Assembly: GCF_900602065.1 (NCBI RefSeq)
Contig: NZ_UWFN01000288.1
Coordinates: forward strand, 1 to 64,000
Origin: Pseudomonas viridiflava
Lineage (GTDB): Bacteria > Pseudomonadota > Gammaproteobacteria > Pseudomonadales > Pseudomonadaceae
Reading direction: 5' to 3'
Length of the DNA: 64,000 bases
Below, piece by piece: positions 17,624 to 26,277 of the stretch; within the stretch, counting starts at the first letter, position 1; each line of letters begins with the position of its first letter. The notes under the pieces were generated by a model. That model saw nothing but the letters and a program-made list of their open reading frames with translations, had not been told where the DNA came from and made no database searches. Made by a program: the position numbers and the translations under genes.

Positions 17624-18562
17624 CTAGCGTCGTTCCTCGCGAATGAACGCTTCGCCCAACGCCCCCGGTTGATTGCCTGAACCCGATGCCTTTGCGTTTT
17701 TGTCCATTGCCACCCAGATCATGACCATCAGCGTGACGGCATAAGGCGTCATCAGCACGAAGTACTGCGGCAGACGAATCCCGGTCGAGGCCAGTTGTGG
17801 AATCAGTGCTTCAATGCAGCCAAACAGAATGGCACCGGCCAGAGCGCGCCAGGGTGACCAGCGCGCAAAAATCACCAGCGATACCGCAATCCAGCCTCGT
17901 CCGCCGGTCATGTCCGCGATCCACATCTTGGTGCTGAGGACCGAAATGTATCCACCCGCCAGGCCGATGAGCGCTGCACCGGCGAGGATTGCAGCCAGGC
18001 GATAGCCCAACACGGAAATACCCGCTGCATCCGCGGCCTGCGGGTTCTCGCCCACCGCCCGCAGACGCAGACCGGCATGACTGCGATAGAGGAACCAGAC
18101 GACGCCAAGGAAAATCAGCGGCGTCAGGTAAACCAGCGGATTCTGCACAAAAACTTTACCGATCAGCGGCAACTCTGAAAGCGGCCAAAGCGCAACAGCG
18201 GCCAGTCCAGTCACAGGCTGGTTGGTCCACTCCAGCAAGGTACCGAGCAATCCGGTGAGGCCCTGACAGAAGAACACCAGAGCCAACCCGGCAATGACCT
18301 GATTGATGCGCATCACCAGCACCATCAAGGCAAACAACAGCGACACCACGCTGGCGGCGAGCATGGCCATGATCAGCGAAATCATCGGCGTGCTGAAGCT
18401 CAGTTGCGCACCGATAGCCGCCAGCGCACCCACCAGCATCAAGCCTTCGGCGCCCAACGCGAGGACACCTGCACGTTCGGTCAGAATCAGGCCCAAGGCA
18501 GCCAGTGCAAACGGCACGGCGAAATCCGGGGAGTTGCCCAGCCAGTTGGCAATCATGTCCAT
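17624..18562 (-). CDS. ABC transporter permease, BMP/nucleoside type (second permease)
   Basis: A 312-residue inner-membrane permease of the YufQ/NupQ type used with BMP-family binding proteins. The first spans carry LILTERAGVLALGAEGLML, a hallmark of this subfamily. Its start overlaps the stop of the first permease by one base (TAATG). It is the last gene of a four-gene operon for a nucleoside- or nucleobase-like substrate; regulation is discussed at the promoter at 22361. Confidence 0.9.
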   Translation of the reverse strand: MDMIANWLGNSPDFAVPFALAALGLILTERAGVLALGAEGLMLVGALAAIGAQLSFSTPMISLIMAMLAASVVSLLFALMVLVMRINQVIAGLALVFFCQGLTGLLGTLLEWTNQPVTGLAAVALWPLSELPLIGKVFVQNPLVYLTPLIFLGVVWFLYRSHAGLRLRAVGENPQAADAAGISVLGYRLAAILAGAALIGLAGGYISVLSTKMWIADMTGGRGWIAVSLVIFARWSPWRALAGAILFGCIEALIPQLASTGIRLPQYFVLMTPYAVTLMVMIWVAMDKNAKASGSGNQPGALGEAFIREERR

Positions 18563-19683
18563 TACTGCTCTCCCTTTTGGATCAGTCGCATACGATGGCG
18601 AATGAAGAAGTCCGAAGACGCGACACAGATCACGAGGATTGCCTGAATCAACTGCACCATGGAAAACGGGATCTGATAGAAGACCTGCAAGCTGCGCCCT
18701 GCGACGAACAACAGCGCGACCAGCAAGGCGACGATGGTTGCCGCCACAGGGTTATTGCGCGCCAGAAAGGCAATCAGAATTCCGGAGAAGCCATAGCCCT
18801 GGTAAAACGACTGAGTCAGTCGCCCTTCTTGTCCGGCAGTAACGATAAACCCGGCAATCCCGGCCAACGCGCCGGAAAGCAGCACCGTGCCAATGATCAT
18901 CTTGCGTACCGGCACACCCACGGCGTCGGCGACTCGCGGGTTGGCGTCGACGAAACGCAGGTACAAGCCTGCCCGGGAAATGCCAATGAACCACAGCGCG
19001 AAAAGCGTCACGATCATTGCCAGAACAATCGCCGCGTTGTAGCCATCAAGTACATCGGGCAACCGCTCGAAGCTTCGAAAAGCCGGGGAGTACGGAAAAT
19101 TATCGCGAGGGTCTTTCCAGCTGCCGTACAGCAAGTGCAGGAGGAAATTGGCCGCAATGTAGTTGAGCATCAGGGTCGAGATGATTTCATTGACCTTGAG
19201 GCGCAGCTTGAGCAGCACCGGCGCAACGGTCCAGAGCACCCCGCAGATCATCGCCGCCGCCAACATCAACGGCAGTCGAACCGACGGCGGGCCGACTTCG
19301 AACAGGGAAACTGCCGTGGCACCAATGCCGCCCCAGATCATCTGGCCTTCAAGGCCCAGGTTCCAGAACCGCGCACGAAACGCCATGCATCCGGCCAGCC
19401 CCACCAGAATCATCGGCGCGGCCTGAAACAGCACCGCCTTGAAGTTCTGCGGATCCAGCACGGTCAGGACCACGAACTCATTGAGCAACTCTTCGGCCGG
19501 AACACCCGCCCCGACCAGAATCGCCGCCGAAATAGCCAGACCGACTGCCAATGCCAGGGCAATCACCAGCGCCTGCCAGTACCAGGCGAGTTGCTGACGG
19601 ATTTCCAGTGCATAACGGCGGGCCAGCAAGGGCTGACGCCGTGCGGGCTTGTTGGCCGAGGATTGCAGTATCACTTCAGTCAT
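18562..19683 (-). CDS. ABC transporter permease, BMP/nucleoside type (first permease)
   Basis: A 373-residue permease of the YufP/NupP type. A cytoplasmic N-terminus of about 30 residues is followed by eight to ten membrane spans; FRARFWNLGLEGQMIWGGI is the signature of this subfamily. It overlaps the ATPase gene by 8 bases and the next permease by one base, so the genes are translationally coupled. Confidence 0.9.
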   Translation of the reverse strand: MTEVILQSSANKPARRQPLLARRYALEIRQQLAWYWQALVIALALAVGLAISAAILVGAGVPAEELLNEFVVLTVLDPQNFKAVLFQAAPMILVGLAGCMAFRARFWNLGLEGQMIWGGIGATAVSLFEVGPPSVRLPLMLAAAMICGVLWTVAPVLLKLRLKVNEIISTLMLNYIAANFLLHLLYGSWKDPRDNFPYSPAFRSFERLPDVLDGYNAAIVLAMIVTLFALWFIGISRAGLYLRFVDANPRVADAVGVPVRKMIIGTVLLSGALAGIAGFIVTAGQEGRLTQSFYQGYGFSGILIAFLARNNPVAATIVALLVALLFVAGRSLQVFYQIPFSMVQLIQAILVICVASSDFFIRHRMRLIQKGEQ

Positions 19684-21190
19684 GACTCACCATGGCCTTG
19701 CCAATCGCCTGGCGATCCGCCGGGCGTTCGAATTCTGCGACGATCCGGCCGCTGTTCATGACCCCGATACGGTCCGCCAGTGCCAGCACCTCATCAAGGT
19801 CTTCACTGATCACCAATACCGCCGCTCCCGCATCGCGGGCAGCCCGTAAACGACCGTGCACCGCAGCCGTGGCTTTGGCATCCAGGCCACGGCTGGGGCT
19901 GTGTACCAGCACCAGTTGCGGGTCACGACTGAATTCCCGGGCGATCACCAGTTTCTGTGCGTTACCACCGGACAGCAGTGCCGCTTTCTGTTGCAGCGAA
20001 CGAACGCCCTGCACGTCGAAAGCGTCGATGGCAGCCGTGGCATCCTCATCCATACGCTTGCTGCGCAGGCGAAAAAACGAGCCGTAGCGACCGCTGTGAA
20101 TCTGCCCAATGGCAAAGTTCTCGGCCACCGACAACGAGCCTGCCAACGCGGCGCCATATCGGTCGGCGGGAATCGACGCGATGCGCAGGTCCCGGCGCTG
20201 CTCGGCAGATGCGCCGCACAAATCGCCAAAGCCCTGCAGCAACATTTCGCCCTCGACGGCTTGCGGCAACCCCATCAAGGCATTGGCCAGTTCGCTCTGA
20301 CCGTTGCCTCCCACCCCGGCGATACCGTAAATCTGCCCGGCATGCAGGGTCATATCGACGCCAGCCAACGGCCCCTGACCCGGTACAGAACGCAGGTTGC
20401 GCACCACCAGTTTTGCCTCGCCGGCCGGCGCTTTCGGGTACTCGGTGATTACCTGCGATTCCCCCACCGTCAAACGCACCAGTTGCTCGACCGATACGCT
20501 TTGCGGATCGAGGGTTTCCACCGTTCGACCACCGCGCATTACCGTCACCCGGTCGGCATAGCGTTTGACGTCGGACATTTTATGCGTCACCAAAACCACC
20601 GCCGCGCCCTGCCGGGCAAATGACTGAACCGTTGCCAGCAAGCGTTCGGCTTCCTGGTCGGTCAGCACCGCCGTCGGCTCATCGAGAATCAGGATGCGTG
20701 CGCCAGCCAGCAATACCTTGAGAATCTCTACCCGTTGCTGTTCGGCAATCGACAGATTCTCGATGGTCTGGCGCGGGTCAATGGCAAAGCCCAGCTCCTG
20801 AGCCTTGGCGCTGATCTGCTCTTCAAGTGCTTTCAAACGTTTGCTGTAGCTGCCCTGACCCACAGCATCAGGCAGGCCAAGCAGAATGTTCTGAGCAACC
20901 GTGAAAGGTCGCACCAGCTTGAAATGCTGGTGGACCATACCGATGTGGTGGCGGCTCGCATCCTTCGGGCCGCCAAGCCGCACCGGATTGTCGTCGATCA
21001 ACAGCGAGCCACTCTCCGGTGCGTACAAACCCGCGGCGATGTTCATAAGCGATGATTTGCCTGCACCGTTTTCACCCAGCAAGGCATGCACTTCGCCCCA
21101 TTTACCGGAGAAGTGCGCGTCAGTCAGGGCCTTGAAACCGTCGAAGGATTTGCTGATGCCGATGAGCTGGATCGCATTCGCCTGACTCAT
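19676..21190 (-). CDS. ABC transporter ATPase with two nucleotide-binding domains
   Basis: A 504-residue protein with two fused ATPase halves. The first half has Walker A GENGAGKSS, signature LSIAEQQRVEI and Walker B LILDEPTAVLT. The second has a Walker A-like GVGGNGQSE without the usual lysine, signature LSGGNAQKLVIA and LVLVHSPSRGLD, so it is probably a degenerate site. This layout is standard for BMP/nucleoside and sugar importers. Start 21190 (MSQANAIQLIG) overlaps the binding-protein stop by ATGA. Confidence 0.92.
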   Translation of the reverse strand: MSQANAIQLIGISKSFDGFKALTDAHFSGKWGEVHALLGENGAGKSSLMNIAAGLYAPESGSLLIDDNPVRLGGPKDASRHHIGMVHQHFKLVRPFTVAQNILLGLPDAVGQGSYSKRLKALEEQISAKAQELGFAIDPRQTIENLSIAEQQRVEILKVLLAGARILILDEPTAVLTDQEAERLLATVQSFARQGAAVVLVTHKMSDVKRYADRVTVMRGGRTVETLDPQSVSVEQLVRLTVGESQVITEYPKAPAGEAKLVVRNLRSVPGQGPLAGVDMTLHAGQIYGIAGVGGNGQSELANALMGLPQAVEGEMLLQGFGDLCGASAEQRRDLRIASIPADRYGAALAGSLSVAENFAIGQIHSGRYGSFFRLRSKRMDEDATAAIDAFDVQGVRSLQQKAALLSGGNAQKLVIAREFSRDPQLVLVHSPSRGLDAKATAAVHGRLRAARDAGAAVLVISEDLDEVLALADRIGVMNSGRIVAEFERPADRQAIGKAMVSHD

Positions 21191-22278
21191 TGCTGAGAGG
21201 CCACGCCTTTGACAAACCAGTCCATCTTCCACAGATCGGCATCCGGCAAACTCGTACCGGCCGCAATACGTTCCTTGCCGTCGCGATCACTCATCGGGCC
21301 GCTGTAAATGATCTTCTGGCCCTTCATCAACTGCTCGCGAGCGGCTTCGATTTTCTGCTTGTTCTCAGCAGAAATATGCTCGCCAGCAGTGAGTGTGATG
21401 TCAGTACCGCCCTGCTCCATGGACAGCAGCGCGCCATTCGGATTGGGCACCCAGTTACCGGCGATGATCTTCTTCAGCTCAGGGGCGAGGAAACGGTCCC
21501 AGACCCAAGCCGAGGAGCACACGGTCGCTTTGGGCGCGAACTCACTCAAATCACGATGGTGACCGGTGCCCAGCACGCCGCGCTCCTGAGCGACGATTTG
21601 CGGGGTCGGGCTGTCTACGTGCTGGCCGATCACATCGGCACCGTTATCGATCAGGGCCATGGCGGCGGCACGCTCTTTGACCGGGTCATTCCAGGCGCCG
21701 GTGTAAATCACGTTGACGGTGGCATTCGGGTTGATCTGCTGCGCGCCCAGCTCAAAGGCATTGACGGTCCAGTTGACCTGCCCGAACGGGTTGGCAGCGA
21801 CGAAGCCCAGCTTGCCAGTCTTCGATGCCGCGCCAGCCGCCATGCCACACAGATACTGACTTTCGTAAGTACGGCCGTAGAAGGATTCCAGGTTCGGCGC
21901 GTTAGTCGTGCCCGAGCCGTTGAGGAAGGCAATCTTCGGGTACTTTTTCGCCAGATCGAGGAAGGTGTCGGAGTAGCCAAACGCGGTGCCAATGATCACG
22001 TTGGCACCACGGGCGATCAGCCGATCAACCACCGGGGTGATGGCAGCGGCGTTTTCCGGAACGCTTTCCACGTACTGAATCCTGGTGCCCAGCTCTTTCT
22101 CCAGTTTGACCCGCGACTCATCGAACGCCTGGGTCCAGCCACCATCATTGCGTGGGCTGATATAAACCATGGCGATTTTCGCTGGCTTCTCCAGGGTCAA
22201 GCCCTCTGCCGAAGCGCCATTCGCCAGCCCCAGCAATATTGCCGCACCCAGGGTTTGCTTAAGAAATCTGTTGAGCAT
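21187..22278 (-). CDS. BMP-family periplasmic substrate-binding protein
   Basis: A 363-residue exported binding protein with signal peptide LGAAILLGLANGASA. The BMP/PnrA-like fold is visible in KIAMVYISPRNDGGWTQAFDESR and in LGFVAANPFGQVNWTVNAFELGA. Relatives bind purine nucleosides (PnrA, BmpA) or nucleobases. It is the first gene of the operon and lies 380 bases from rutR, with the RutR-like and sigma-54-like sites upstream. I infer a pyrimidine base or nucleoside as ligand. Confidence 0.88.
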   Translation of the reverse strand: MLNRFLKQTLGAAILLGLANGASAEGLTLEKPAKIAMVYISPRNDGGWTQAFDESRVKLEKELGTRIQYVESVPENAAAITPVVDRLIARGANVIIGTAFGYSDTFLDLAKKYPKIAFLNGSGTTNAPNLESFYGRTYESQYLCGMAAGAASKTGKLGFVAANPFGQVNWTVNAFELGAQQINPNATVNVIYTGAWNDPVKERAAAMALIDNGADVIGQHVDSPTPQIVAQERGVLGTGHHRDLSEFAPKATVCSSAWVWDRFLAPELKKIIAGNWVPNPNGALLSMEQGGTDITLTAGEHISAENKQKIEAAREQLMKGQKIIYSGPMSDRDGKERIAAGTSLPDADLWKMDWFVKGVASQQ

Positions 22279-22360
22279 TGTTGATCATCCTGATGGTAGG
22301 CCAGCAGCGGGATAAGGCTCGACCGATCAGAATCTCCGACCGGACAGCTGCTCAGGGGAT

Positions 22361-22376
22361 AGCAGTAACTGTGCCA
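22361..22376 (-). promoter_or_regulatory. Sigma-54-type promoter of the BMP transporter operon
   Basis: On the minus strand the bases read TGGCACAGTTACTGCT, against a consensus of TGGCAC-N5-TTGCW: a perfect -24 box and one mismatch in the -12 box. It lies 83 bases upstream of the binding-protein start. Confidence 0.7.
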
Positions 22377-22428
22377 GTCTTTTAATAGCTATAAATTTCA
22401 GATGGTTAGCGTTTCAGTGTGCTAAAAA

Positions 22429-22444
22429 CAGATCAAATGGTCCA
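22429..22444. promoter_or_regulatory. RutR-like operator upstream of the BMP transporter operon
   Basis: CAGATCAAATGGTCCA matches the palindrome before rutA (CAGACCAAATGGTCTG) at 13 of 16 positions and keeps the central CAAATGGTC. It sits 52 bases upstream of the -24 box of the transporter promoter, almost the same spacing as in front of rutA. Confidence 0.65.
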
Positions 22445-22554
22445 AAGCAGAGCACTTGGTTTGGGCGGGACGAGCACGAAAAGCGGGCATGAGGGTTGAG
22501 GCAGGTCAACGGTTCAGCCAGTGCGCACAGCAATCGGTGAACCTGTGCAGACTG

Positions 22555-22642
22555 TGTGGGAGCGAATTCATTCGCGAAAGCATTGTTTCAGACACAGATC
22601 ACTATCTGGTCAGGCCCCTTCGCGAATGAATTCGCTCCCACA
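22555..22642. repeat. REPIN, TGTGGGAGCGAATTC type
   Basis: Perfect 24-base arms (22555-22578 and 22619-22642), TGTGGGAGCGAATTCATTCG and its complement. It lies between the 3' end of rutR and the promoter region of the transporter operon. Confidence 0.9.
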
Positions 22643-22657
22643 GAAAAGCATTCCGAG

Positions 22658-23434
22658 TTATTGCTGTGGAGCTGCTGCTTGCACCCTCGGGCAGATCCCG
22701 TTGAGGATCAGCGCCCGCAGGTTTTCCAGCGTCTGATCAAAGAACACCGGATCGTCAAGCGTCTTGCCCGTCACCGCATTGATCTGGCTGGCAAAGTCCG
22801 CATAGTGCTGGGTCGTGGCCCACAGCGAAAAGATCAGGTGATGCGGCTCAACCGGTGCCAGTTTGCCCGCTTCTATCCAGCCCTGAATCACCGAGACCTT
22901 GGCCTCGACGATATCGCGCAGTGGCTGCTCCAGCTCAGCCAGCATCAACGGCGCACCCTGAATGATCTCCAGACAAAACAGCCGCGACTCGGCGGGATGG
23001 TCACGGGACAACTCCAGCTTGACCCGAATGTACTCACTGATTGCTTCAAGCGGATCCTGCTCCGCACTGAAGCCGCGCAGCGGTTTCAGCCAGACATCCA
23101 ATAGCTGCCGCAACACACTGGTATAGAGTTCTTCTTTACTGGCGAAGTAATAAAGCAGATTGGTCTTGGAGACATCGGCCATGCTCGCCACCTGATCCAG
23201 GCTGGTGCCATGCAGGCCGAAGCGCGAGAAGATTTCCAGCGCAGCGTCCAGAATCGCCGCACGCTTGCCTTCTATCAAACGCATCCGCCGCTTGACCGTC
23301 GACGCACTGGCCTCGCGCGTGCTCTTGCCTTTGACCACAGGCTTGGCTTTCGCCTTGAGCGCAGGCGCCTTGGGTTTCACCACACGGCTGCGTTTGACGG
23401 ATTTGGGAGGCGCCACTGGAGGTTCATTGTTCAC
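22658..23434 (-). CDS. rutR: TetR-family regulator of pyrimidine utilisation
   Basis: A TetR-family regulator of 258 residues. The helix-turn-helix region (AALEIFSRFGLHGTSLDQVA, then SKTNLLYYFASKEELY) and the ligand domain (LFCLEIIQGAPLM, FSLWATTQHYADFASQI) match RutR, which senses uracil or thymine. It differs from the shorter E. coli protein by an N-terminal extension of about 45 residues rich in Lys, Pro and Ala. It is divergent from rutA, with the operator palindrome in between. The start could lie further in, but the frame has no stop and the extension is typical of bacterial DNA-binding tails. Confidence 0.88.
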   Translation of the reverse strand: MNNEPPVAPPKSVKRSRVVKPKAPALKAKAKPVVKGKSTREASASTVKRRMRLIEGKRAAILDAALEIFSRFGLHGTSLDQVASMADVSKTNLLYYFASKEELYTSVLRQLLDVWLKPLRGFSAEQDPLEAISEYIRVKLELSRDHPAESRLFCLEIIQGAPLMLAELEQPLRDIVEAKVSVIQGWIEAGKLAPVEPHHLIFSLWATTQHYADFASQINAVTGKTLDDPVFFDQTLENLRALILNGICPRVQAAAPQQ

Positions 23435-23553
23435 ATTTACGACCGCATCAACATTGAATACCGGGGCACTTTACCTTGGTGGATGGGGGATAGACCACAA
23501 ACCGAAGCACGCAATGTCCATGGCACCTCGCTGTCGTGCAGCCAACACTGGAC

Positions 23554-23627
23554 CTGTAGGAGCTGCCGAAGGCTGCGATCGCGGCGTACCTAGATGAATG
23601 CATCGCAGCCTTCGGCAGCTCCTACAA
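23554..23627. repeat. REPIN, GAGCTGCCGAAGG type
   Basis: A 74-base inverted doublet in the rutR-rutA intergenic region, 63 bases upstream of the RutR palindrome. The terminal base of one arm has diverged. Confidence 0.9.
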
Positions 23628-23690
23628 AAAACAGACATCGGTATTCCTGCCCCGTCTGCGTGCACCACGCACAAACCAAGTGCTCTAATC

Positions 23691-23706
23691 CAGACCAAAT
23701 GGTCTG
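23691..23706. promoter_or_regulatory. RutR operator upstream of rutA
   Basis: CAGACCAAATGGTCTG has perfect 7-base arms around two bases and agrees with the E. coli RutR consensus TTGACCA-N2-TGGTCAA in the GACCA/TGGTC core. It sits 53 bases upstream of the -24 box of the rut promoter. Confidence 0.85.
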
Positions 23707-23759
23707 AAAGCCATACCAATATTCAACCAACCCCTTGTTTTAAAAAGACAATCAAAAGC

Positions 23760-23775
23760 TGGCCTGCTTCATGCA
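23760..23775 (+). promoter_or_regulatory. Sigma-54-type promoter of the rut operon
   Basis: TGGCCTGCTTCATGCA has GG and GC at the correct ten-base spacing with TGGC and TGCA flanks. It lies 75 bases upstream of rutA. The rut operon is under NtrC nitrogen control in E. coli, which fits. Confidence 0.6.
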
Positions 23776-23850
23776 AAACGCCTTGTGTAGCGTGCTGCCG
23801 GACTTCTTCGGGCGCACCGTTCATTGCCACCGCATGCAAGAGGCCTTCAC

Positions 23851-24933
23851 ATGGATATTGGAATCTTCATCCCTATCGGTAACAACGGCTGGCTGATCTC
23901 CAGCAACGCGCCGCAGTACATGCCGACGTTCGAACTGAACAAGACAATCGTGCAGAAGGCCGAGCATTACGGCTTCGAATTCGCCCTCTCGATGATCAAG
24001 CTGCGTGGGTTTGGCGGCAAGACCGAGTTCTGGGAGCACAACATGGAGTCCTTCACGCTGATGGCCGGGCTCGCGGCCGTCACCAGCCGTATCCATCTGT
24101 TCGCCACCGTTGCGACGCTGACCATTCCACCGGCCATCGTCGCGCGCATGGCGTCGACCATCGATTCGATTTCCGGCGGACGCTTTGGGGTGAACCTGGT
24201 AACAGGCTGGCAGAAGCCGGAATACGAGCAAATGGGCATGTGGCCGGGGGACGACTTCTTCTCGACGCGTTATGAATACCTGGCCGAGTACGCCCAGGTA
24301 TTACGTGACCTGTGGAGCACCGGCCACTGCGACCTCAAAGGCAAATACTTCACCATGAACGACTGCCGCGTCAGCCCTAAACCTCAAGCCGACATGAAAA
24401 TCATCTGTGCAGGCCAGAGCGAAGCGGGCATGGCCTTTTCTTCGCAGTATGCCGACTACAACTTCTGTTTCGGCAAAGGCGTGAACACCCCGATGGCCTA
24501 TGCGCCGACCGCCGCAAAGCTGATCGAAGCCAACGAGAAAACCGGCCGCAACGTCACCTCATGCCCACTGTTCATGATCATCGCCGATGACACGGATGAA
24601 GCCGCCCGTACCAGCTGGGAGCACATCAAGGCCGGTGCCGACGAGGAGGCGATTGCCTGGCTCAGCGATAAAGGCTCCGCCGACAAGAGCCCCGGTTCGA
24701 ACATGCGCCAGATGGCCGATCCCACTTCCGCCGTGAATATCAACATGGGCACGCTGGTGGGTTCATGGGCGTCGGTGGCGCGCATGCTCGACGAAGTGGC
24801 CAGCGTACCGGGCACGCAGGGCGTAATGCTGACCTTCGATGACTTCGTCAAAGGCGTGGAGGATTTCGGGCAGAAGATTCAGCCATTGATGACCAGTCGC
24901 CAACACATCAATCTGCTCAAGGAATCTGCCTGA
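23851..24933 (+). CDS. rutA: Pyrimidine (uracil) monooxygenase
   Basis: A flavin-dependent luciferase-like monooxygenase of 360 residues that opens the uracil ring between N3 and C4, giving ureidoacrylate peracid. The RutA N-terminus MDIGIFIPIGNNGWLISSNA and the internal FGVNLVTGWQKPEYEQMGMW are clear. Reduced FMN comes from RutF. The start at 23851 gives the family N-terminus, with AGAGG upstream. Its stop overlaps the rutB start (TGATG). Confidence 0.96.
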   Translation: MDIGIFIPIGNNGWLISSNAPQYMPTFELNKTIVQKAEHYGFEFALSMIKLRGFGGKTEFWEHNMESFTLMAGLAAVTSRIHLFATVATLTIPPAIVARMASTIDSISGGRFGVNLVTGWQKPEYEQMGMWPGDDFFSTRYEYLAEYAQVLRDLWSTGHCDLKGKYFTMNDCRVSPKPQADMKIICAGQSEAGMAFSSQYADYNFCFGKGVNTPMAYAPTAAKLIEANEKTGRNVTSCPLFMIIADDTDEAARTSWEHIKAGADEEAIAWLSDKGSADKSPGSNMRQMADPTSAVNINMGTLVGSWASVARMLDEVASVPGTQGVMLTFDDFVKGVEDFGQKIQPLMTSRQHINLLKESA

Positions 24934-25673
24934 TGAATGCCCTCGCTCCCGTTTCAGGCTATCTATCACCGGATGCCAACGAGCCCGCCCGCCAATTGAA
25001 GGCGAGCCCGGAACCGCTGAACATGAAAGCCAGCGAGACCGCACTGATCGTAATTGATATGCAAAACGCCTATTCGACACCAGGCGGTTATCTGGACCTG
25101 GCCGGGTTCGATGTAAGCACTACCGGCCCGGTGATCGCCAGCATTCAGAAAGCGTTGATCACTGCACGCGCCGCGGGCATGCCGGTAATTTTCTTCCAGA
25201 ACGGCTGGGATCCGGAATACGTCGAGGCAGGCGGCCCGGGTTCACCCAACTGGCACAAATCCAACGCGCTGAAAACCATGCGCAAGCGCCCCGAGCTGCA
25301 AGGCCAGCTATTGGCCAAAGGCGGCTGGGACTATCAGTTGGTGGACGAACTGCAACCACAGCCGGGTGACATCGTACTGCCGAAAACCCGCTACAGCGGC
25401 TTCTTCAATACCAGCTTCGACAGCGTGCTGCGCAGCCGTGGCATTCGCAATCTGGTGTTTACCGGCATCGCCACCAACGTCTGCGTCGAGTCCACCCTGC
25501 GCGACGGCTTTTTCCTTGAATACTTCGGTGTCGTGCTGGCCGATGCGACGCACCAGGCAGGGCCTGCATTCGCCCAGCAGGCGGCGCTGTTCAACATCGA
25601 AACGTTTTTCGGCTGGGTGTCCAGCGTTGAAGATTTCTGCAGCACCTTCACACCACAAACGACCACTCTCTGA
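24933..25673 (+). CDS. rutB: Ureidoacrylate amidohydrolase
   Basis: A 246-residue isochorismatase-like hydrolase that releases carbamate (hence ammonia and CO2) from the RutA product. The Asp-Lys-Cys triad is visible as VIDMQNAYSTPGGYL, PKTRYSGFF and TGIATNVCVESTLRDG. It is coupled to rutA by a one-base overlap and followed 9 bases later by rutC. Confidence 0.95.
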   Translation: MNALAPVSGYLSPDANEPARQLKASPEPLNMKASETALIVIDMQNAYSTPGGYLDLAGFDVSTTGPVIASIQKALITARAAGMPVIFFQNGWDPEYVEAGGPGSPNWHKSNALKTMRKRPELQGQLLAKGGWDYQLVDELQPQPGDIVLPKTRYSGFFNTSFDSVLRSRGIRNLVFTGIATNVCVESTLRDGFFLEYFGVVLADATHQAGPAFAQQAALFNIETFFGWVSSVEDFCSTFTPQTTTL

Positions 25674-25682
25674 GGAAAACCC

Positions 25683-26066
25683 ATGACCAAGAAAGCGATC
25701 ATTCCTGCTGGCACCACCAAGCCAATCGCCCCGTTCGTTCCAGGCTCCATGGCTGACGGCGTGCTGTATGTATCCGGCACCCTGCCCTTCGACAAGGACA
25801 ACAATGTGGTGCACGTCGGCGATGCGACCGCGCAGACGCGCCATGTTCTGGAGACCATCAAGAGCGTGATTGAAACCGCAGGCGGCACCATGGACGACGT
25901 TACGTTCAACATGATCATGATCAAGGACTGGGCCGACTACGCGAAGGTCAACGAGGTCTACGCCGAATACTTCGCGGGGGAAAAGCCTGCGCGCTATTGC
26001 ATCCAGTGCGGCCTGGTGAAACCCGAAGCGCTGATCGAGATTGCCAGCATCGCGCACATCGGCTGA
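25683..26066 (+). CDS. rutC: RutC, 3-aminoacrylate deaminase (Rid/YjgF family)
   Basis: A 127-residue Rid-family protein that speeds removal or hydrolysis of 3-aminoacrylate in the Rut pathway. ADGVLYVSGTLPFD, QTRHVLETIKSVIETAGGT and RYCIQCGLVKPEALIEIA follow E. coli RutC closely. A GAGG ribosome binding site precedes the start. Confidence 0.95.
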   Translation: MTKKAIIPAGTTKPIAPFVPGSMADGVLYVSGTLPFDKDNNVVHVGDATAQTRHVLETIKSVIETAGGTMDDVTFNMIMIKDWADYAKVNEVYAEYFAGEKPARYCIQCGLVKPEALIEIASIAHIG

Positions 26067-26112
26067 TCTCACCGGGTGTAAAGCAGGCCGTGTCGTATGG
26101 CGAACATTGGAC

Positions 26113-26186
26113 CTGTAAGAGCTGCCGAAGGCTGCGATCGCGATATGCCTCTATGAATGCTTCGCAGCCGTCGGCAGCTCCTGCAG
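26113..26186. repeat. Degenerate REPIN inside the rut operon
   Basis: A GAGCTGCCGAAGG-type doublet with diverged ends (CTGTAAGAG at one side, CTCCTGCAG at the other). It separates rutC from rutD and can form a strong hairpin in the rut messenger RNA. Confidence 0.85.
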
Positions 26187-26277
26187 GTCCGACGTTTACC
26201 GCGAAATCGAGGCTCAACATTGATGATCCCCCTCCCCATAACAAACAGGCACATGAGCGTCTGTATTGGAGCCTTGC

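Noticed and set aside
18505..19761. Open frame of 418 codons antisense to the ABC permeases
   Set aside because: Shadow of membrane-protein genes whose motifs and operon overlaps are clear.
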